Part shown: positions 61,276-64,000 of the stretch, one piece after another
Layout of the letters: every line of letters starts with the position of its first letter
How positions within the stretch are numbered: the first letter of the stretch is position 1
From: Chryseobacterium aquaeductus
GTDB taxonomy: Bacteria > Bacteroidota > Bacteroidia > Flavobacteriales > Weeksellaceae
Assembly (NCBI RefSeq): GCF_905175375.1
Contig: NZ_CAJIMS010000001.1
Location: forward strand, 1,240,001-1,304,000
Length of the DNA: 64,000 nucleotides
Direction of reading: 5' to 3'
Program-made: the position numbers and the translations under genes
Notes under the pieces: generated by a model
The model's input: the letters and a program-made list of their open reading frames with translations, nothing else
What the model was told of the DNA's origin: nothing
Databases searched by the model: none

Positions 61276-62409
61276 ATGACAATTTTGTTTTATTTCATTG
61301 CGTTTATCGCTATTTCTGTTGCCCTAGTTTATTTTTTAGGGTACGCTTATCTTTTTAGCGGAATTTCAAAAACCTATCTGCGCGGAAAATCCAGCGCCAA
61401 CATTGATGACGGAAAATTTTTCAGAAGTAATCTTATTGCCACAACTTCACCAAAATCTTGGGAAGAAGATCCCGAACTGAATAAAAAAGAATTACCTAAA
61501 AATATTTCTGACGACCTTTTGCATTCTAATACCGCATCATTTTTAGTCATAAAAAACAGAAACCTTCTTCACGAGCAATATTTTAAAGGATATACTTCAC
61601 TTTCAAAAACCAACTCTTTCTCTATGGCAAAAGCAATTACAGTGATGCTTTTTGGGAAGGCTTTGGAAGAAGGTAAATTTAAAAACATCGACGAAAAACT
61701 TTCAGATTTTTACGATGAGTTTAAAACTAAACCCTTCGGTAAAGATTTGACTTTAAAAAATCTCGCCCAAATGGAATCTGGTTTAGACTGGGATGAAAAT
61801 TATAAAAACCCTTTTCTGCCGAATGCCAAAGCGTATTACGGAAGAAGTCTGATGAAAGCTACCTTTTCCAGAAAATTTAAAGAAAAACCCGGCGAAAGAT
61901 TTGAATATCAAAGTGGCTCGACCCAGCTTTTAGGATTTGCTTTAAAAAAAGCCTTAAATCAATCGCTCTCAAGTTATTTGTCTGAAAAATTCTGGATTCC
62001 TTTGGGGATGGAACAAAACGCAGATTGGAGTATCGACGAAAGCGGAATGGAAAAAACCTATTGCTGTATTCATTCTAATTCCAGAGATTTTGCAAAACTC
62101 GGACAGCTATTTTTAGATGATGGAAAAGTAGGTGACGAACAGATTTTAAATTTAGATTTCGTTGAAAAAATGAGAACTCCCACTGAAAAATCTGATAATA
62201 TTTACGGGATGGGCTTTTGGATCAACAATGACAATCCTATCAAACATTATTATTTTTTAGGTTTGCAGGGACAATATATTATCATGATTCCTGAGCATAA
62301 AATGGTGATCGTGAGAACCGGAAGTTATAATAATTTGCCTAAAACCGATCGTGGAAGACCGGATCAGGTAAAATTCTTAGTTAATGAAACAGTGAAATTG
62401 TTTTCTTAA
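61276..62409 (+). CDS. Serine hydrolase, class C beta-lactamase fold
   Basis: The 377-residue protein has an N-terminal membrane helix (about 3-28) and the penicillin-binding/beta-lactamase class C-type fold. The catalytic motif is Ser116-Met-Ala-Lys119, and the second motif includes the tyrosine of FEYQSGSTQLLG. Other family-typical parts are LTLKNLAQMESGLDWDENY and YGMGFWIN. Such proteins are often esterases or D-amino peptidases; antibiotic resistance cannot be assumed. The gene is divergent from the M48 gene, with 94 bases between starts. Confidence 0.88.
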   Translation: MTILFYFIAFIAISVALVYFLGYAYLFSGISKTYLRGKSSANIDDGKFFRSNLIATTSPKSWEEDPELNKKELPKNISDDLLHSNTASFLVIKNRNLLHEQYFKGYTSLSKTNSFSMAKAITVMLFGKALEEGKFKNIDEKLSDFYDEFKTKPFGKDLTLKNLAQMESGLDWDENYKNPFLPNAKAYYGRSLMKATFSRKFKEKPGERFEYQSGSTQLLGFALKKALNQSLSSYLSEKFWIPLGMEQNADWSIDESGMEKTYCCIHSNSRDFAKLGQLFLDDGKVGDEQILNLDFVEKMRTPTEKSDNIYGMGFWINNDNPIKHYYFLGLQGQYIIMIPEHKMVIVRTGSYNNLPKTDRGRPDQVKFLVNETVKLFS

Positions 62410-62411
62410 AC

Positions 62412-62441
62412 TTTAAGGTTGAGGCTAAGTTTTAGGTTAAG
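62412..62441 (+). repeat. Degenerate AGGTTNAG-type short repeat
   Basis: Words like AAGGTTGAGG, CTAAG and AGGTTAAG follow one another in 30 bases after the serine hydrolase stop codon. This looks like a decayed array of 6-7-base units. Confidence 0.35.
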
Positions 62442-62488
62442 AAAAATGAAAATAATTTCTTCCCGATTTATTAATTAAATTAAAAACC

Positions 62489-63100
62489 ATGGAAAAATAT
62501 AACCCTAAAGTTGATGAATATATCGAGAAATCTCAGGATTTTGCTAAACCAATTTTAAATTATATCCGAGAAATAGTTCATGAATTTTGTCCTGAAACAG
62601 AAGAAGCCATCAAATGGAAATTTCCGACGTTTATGTATAAAGGAAAAATTCTTTGTTCAATGGTTTCATTTAAACAATACTGCAGCATGGGATTTTGGCT
62701 GCATGATGATATGCAAACACTGAAAAATCTTGAAACAGATGTTGAAAAAACCAATATGTTCAGCCTAGGAAAGATTACCAAATTGGAAGATCTTCCTTCA
62801 AAACCTCAGCTTAAAAAAATTATTCTGGAAGCGATGGAATTGACGGACATGGGTGTTAAGCTTAAAAAAGCGGCTCCTTCAAAAGTGGAAATTGAAGTTC
62901 CTGATTATTTTCAAAATGCTTTAAATCAAAATAAAAAAGCCACTGAATTTTTTGAAAAAACCTCACCATCTTTCAAAAAAGAATATATCAACTGGATTAT
63001 TGACGCCAAGACCGAAGCTACACGGAACAAAAGAATGGAGCAGGCTTTGGAATGGATTTCTGAGGGAAAAGGCAGAAACTGGAAGTATGAAAAGAAATAA
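62489..63100 (+). CDS. DUF1801 / YdeI family protein
   Basis: The 203-residue cytoplasmic protein has an N-terminal DUF1801 domain (about 15-120, ETEEAIKWKFPTFMYKGKILCSM, KQYCSMGFWLHD). The C-terminal YdeI/OmpD-associated part is about 135-203 (VPDYFQNALNQNKKATEFFEKTSPSFKKEYINWI). Its last residues (RMEQALEWISEGKGRNWKY) are typical. Function is unknown; relatives are small stress- or metal-related proteins. It is convergent with the polymerase gene, 13 bases apart. Confidence 0.88.
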   Translation: MEKYNPKVDEYIEKSQDFAKPILNYIREIVHEFCPETEEAIKWKFPTFMYKGKILCSMVSFKQYCSMGFWLHDDMQTLKNLETDVEKTNMFSLGKITKLEDLPSKPQLKKIILEAMELTDMGVKLKKAAPSKVEIEVPDYFQNALNQNKKATEFFEKTSPSFKKEYINWIIDAKTEATRNKRMEQALEWISEGKGRNWKYEKK

Positions 63101-63113
63101 TTCAACTAAAAAT

Positions 63114-64000
63114 TTAGTGAAATCTGAAATTCGCCTCCGGAAGGATATTGTTTTTTAAAAAAGCTTCATATTCCGGTGACATCTGCGCACGTCCCCAGGT
63201 ATTTTGTCCGTTCATACTTCCCAGACGGACTTTATCTTTTCCGTACTTTTTATTCATAGCATCCATTGCTTTCATTACAGGCAAATGTTGATTTTGGGTA
63301 TCTTCTTCAAACAAATTAATGAGCCTTTGATCTTCAGGAACAAAATCATTCACTATAACTCCTGCTTTTTTATAATGAAAACCTTCTTCAAAAATAGCTT
63401 CAAATAGATCCTTTACTACTCGCCCAATAATAATTGAGGAGTTTGTAGGATTCGGAAGAATCTGAGTTTTGGCATTTCTATATTCCGGTAAATCTTTTCT
63501 GAAACGGTTGGTATGTACAAAAACCGTTATCATTTTGCAACAGGTATTTTGTTTCCTCAATCTCTCAGAACAGTACATGCCAAAAGTTTCAACACGTTCA
63601 AGAACATCATCTTTTTTCGTGAGCATTTGCATGAAACTTCGAGTGACAGCAATCGATTTTTTCGGAGAAGGTGAATCTAACTCCAACTGACGAATTCCTT
63701 TCAACTCGTTAATCATTCTCATACCATGAATTCCCATGATCTTCCGAACCCACATTTCCGGTTTTTGAAGCAAATCCCAAGCTTTGTAAACTCCGGCATC
63801 ATTCATTTTTACGACAAGTCTACGACCAATCCCCCAAACATCACCAATATTCAGCCATTTTAAAGCTTTCTCAATTTTTTCGGGAGTATTTAAAATATAG
63901 ACACCTTCGTTAAATTTTTCAGGAAATTCTTTGACGATTCTGTTGGCAACTTTGCACAAAGTTTTTGTTGGAGCAATGCCGATGCTCACAGGAATATCCG
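63114..64000 (-). CDS. umuC: Y-family DNA polymerase (UmuC-like), N-terminus outside window
   Basis: The frame stays open through the right edge of the window, so only the C-terminal 295 or so residues are seen. The fragment begins DIPVSIGIAPTKTLCKVAN (palm/fingers of the UmuC type), then the helix-hairpin-helix GDVWGIGRRLVVKMNDAG and IMGIHGMRMINELKG. The little-finger domain and a DUF4113-like tail (GSMNGQNTWGRAQMSPEYEAF) follow. It should copy past damaged bases, with UmuD-type cleavage partner likely upstream outside the window. The GTG at 63989 is not the start. Confidence 0.92.
   Translation of the reverse strand, partial: DIPVSIGIAPTKTLCKVANRIVKEFPEKFNEGVYILNTPEKIEKALKWLNIGDVWGIGRRLVVKMNDAGVYKAWDLLQKPEMWVRKIMGIHGMRMINELKGIRQLELDSPSPKKSIAVTRSFMQMLTKKDDVLERVETFGMYCSERLRKQNTCCKMITVFVHTNRFRKDLPEYRNAKTQILPNPTNSSIIIGRVVKDLFEAIFEEGFHYKKAGVIVNDFVPEDQRLINLFEEDTQNQHLPVMKAMDAMNKKYGKDKVRLGSMNGQNTWGRAQMSPEYEAFLKNNILPEANFRFH

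Noticed and set aside
61276..62409. Class C beta-lactamase resistance gene
   Set aside because: The fold and SxxK fit, but such hydrolases are mostly housekeeping esterases or peptidases, and an N-terminal membrane anchor with no resistance context argues against it.

Overview
The window looks like chromosomal DNA of a Flavobacteriia member, most likely Chryseobacterium or a close Weeksellaceae relative. The base composition is low-GC. Promoters carry the Bacteroidetes -7 box TAnnTTTG. Several markers fit this group: a type IX secretion sorting domain, exosortase XrtF with its partner, asparagine-rich Rho, and families mostly confined to Bacteroidetes (DUF4293, DUF4271, DUF4296, DUF5689, DUF6146, DUF6702). 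I saw no rRNA, tRNA, CRISPR array, phage or intact insertion sequence. No gene-free stretch exceeds about 300 bases. Two genes are cut by the window edges: a T9SS cargo protein on the left and a UmuC-like polymerase on the right.

Layout. 1-9529: end of a secreted T9SS protein, nitroreductase, nadB-nadC (NAD synthesis), a TonB receptor, a small membrane protein, asd and a CDF metal exporter. 9588-10542: exosortase XrtF and its partner. 10593-13357: an AmgK-like sugar kinase, a stand-alone RapZ C-terminal domain and a MurU-like nucleotidyltransferase, which suggests cell-wall amino sugar recycling. A GxxExxY gene splits this cluster and is flanked by a perfect 16-bp inverted repeat. 13365-21054: LOG protein, DUF6702, then a DUF5689 lipoprotein and TonB receptor divergent from a secreted endonuclease/phosphatase. 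21109-27687: MnSOD, rho, DUF4293, M28 peptidase, ABC exporter, DUF1801. 27949-32589 (minus): rsfS-ftsH-LUD-cdsA-psd. 32676-38219: birA, LptF/G permease, tgt, DUF4296, polyprenol-phosphate glycosyltransferase, DUF4271 and hemD.

38366-43803: oligopeptidase B-like peptidase, small proteins and a histidine kinase/response regulator pair. 43893-47679 is an apparent metal-handling locus: a lipoprotein with three NPxHGxPxHxC repeats, a cysteine-rich small secreted protein with an apparent leaderless GTG start, and a TonB receptor carrying two N-terminal HMA-like domains. 47887-50923: OsmC, a TetR regulator with a palindromic operator, thioesterase and a stand-alone FabF. 51001-64000: L,D-transpeptidase, MsrB, DUF445, pyrD, truC, glyS, secreted unknowns, M48 peptidase, serine hydrolase, DUF1801/YdeI and the umuC fragment.

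Most promising for follow-up: the GxxExxY gene bounded by inverted repeats, which looks like a mobile cassette with a reconstructable empty site; the HMA-TonB/HGxPxHxC locus; the DUF5689-TonB-nuclease set; the Tgt lacking its zinc cysteines; and several genes whose -7 box sits only 4-5 bases from the start codon, implying leaderless mRNAs. All functions come from reading the sequence and remembered family knowledge. No database search was run.
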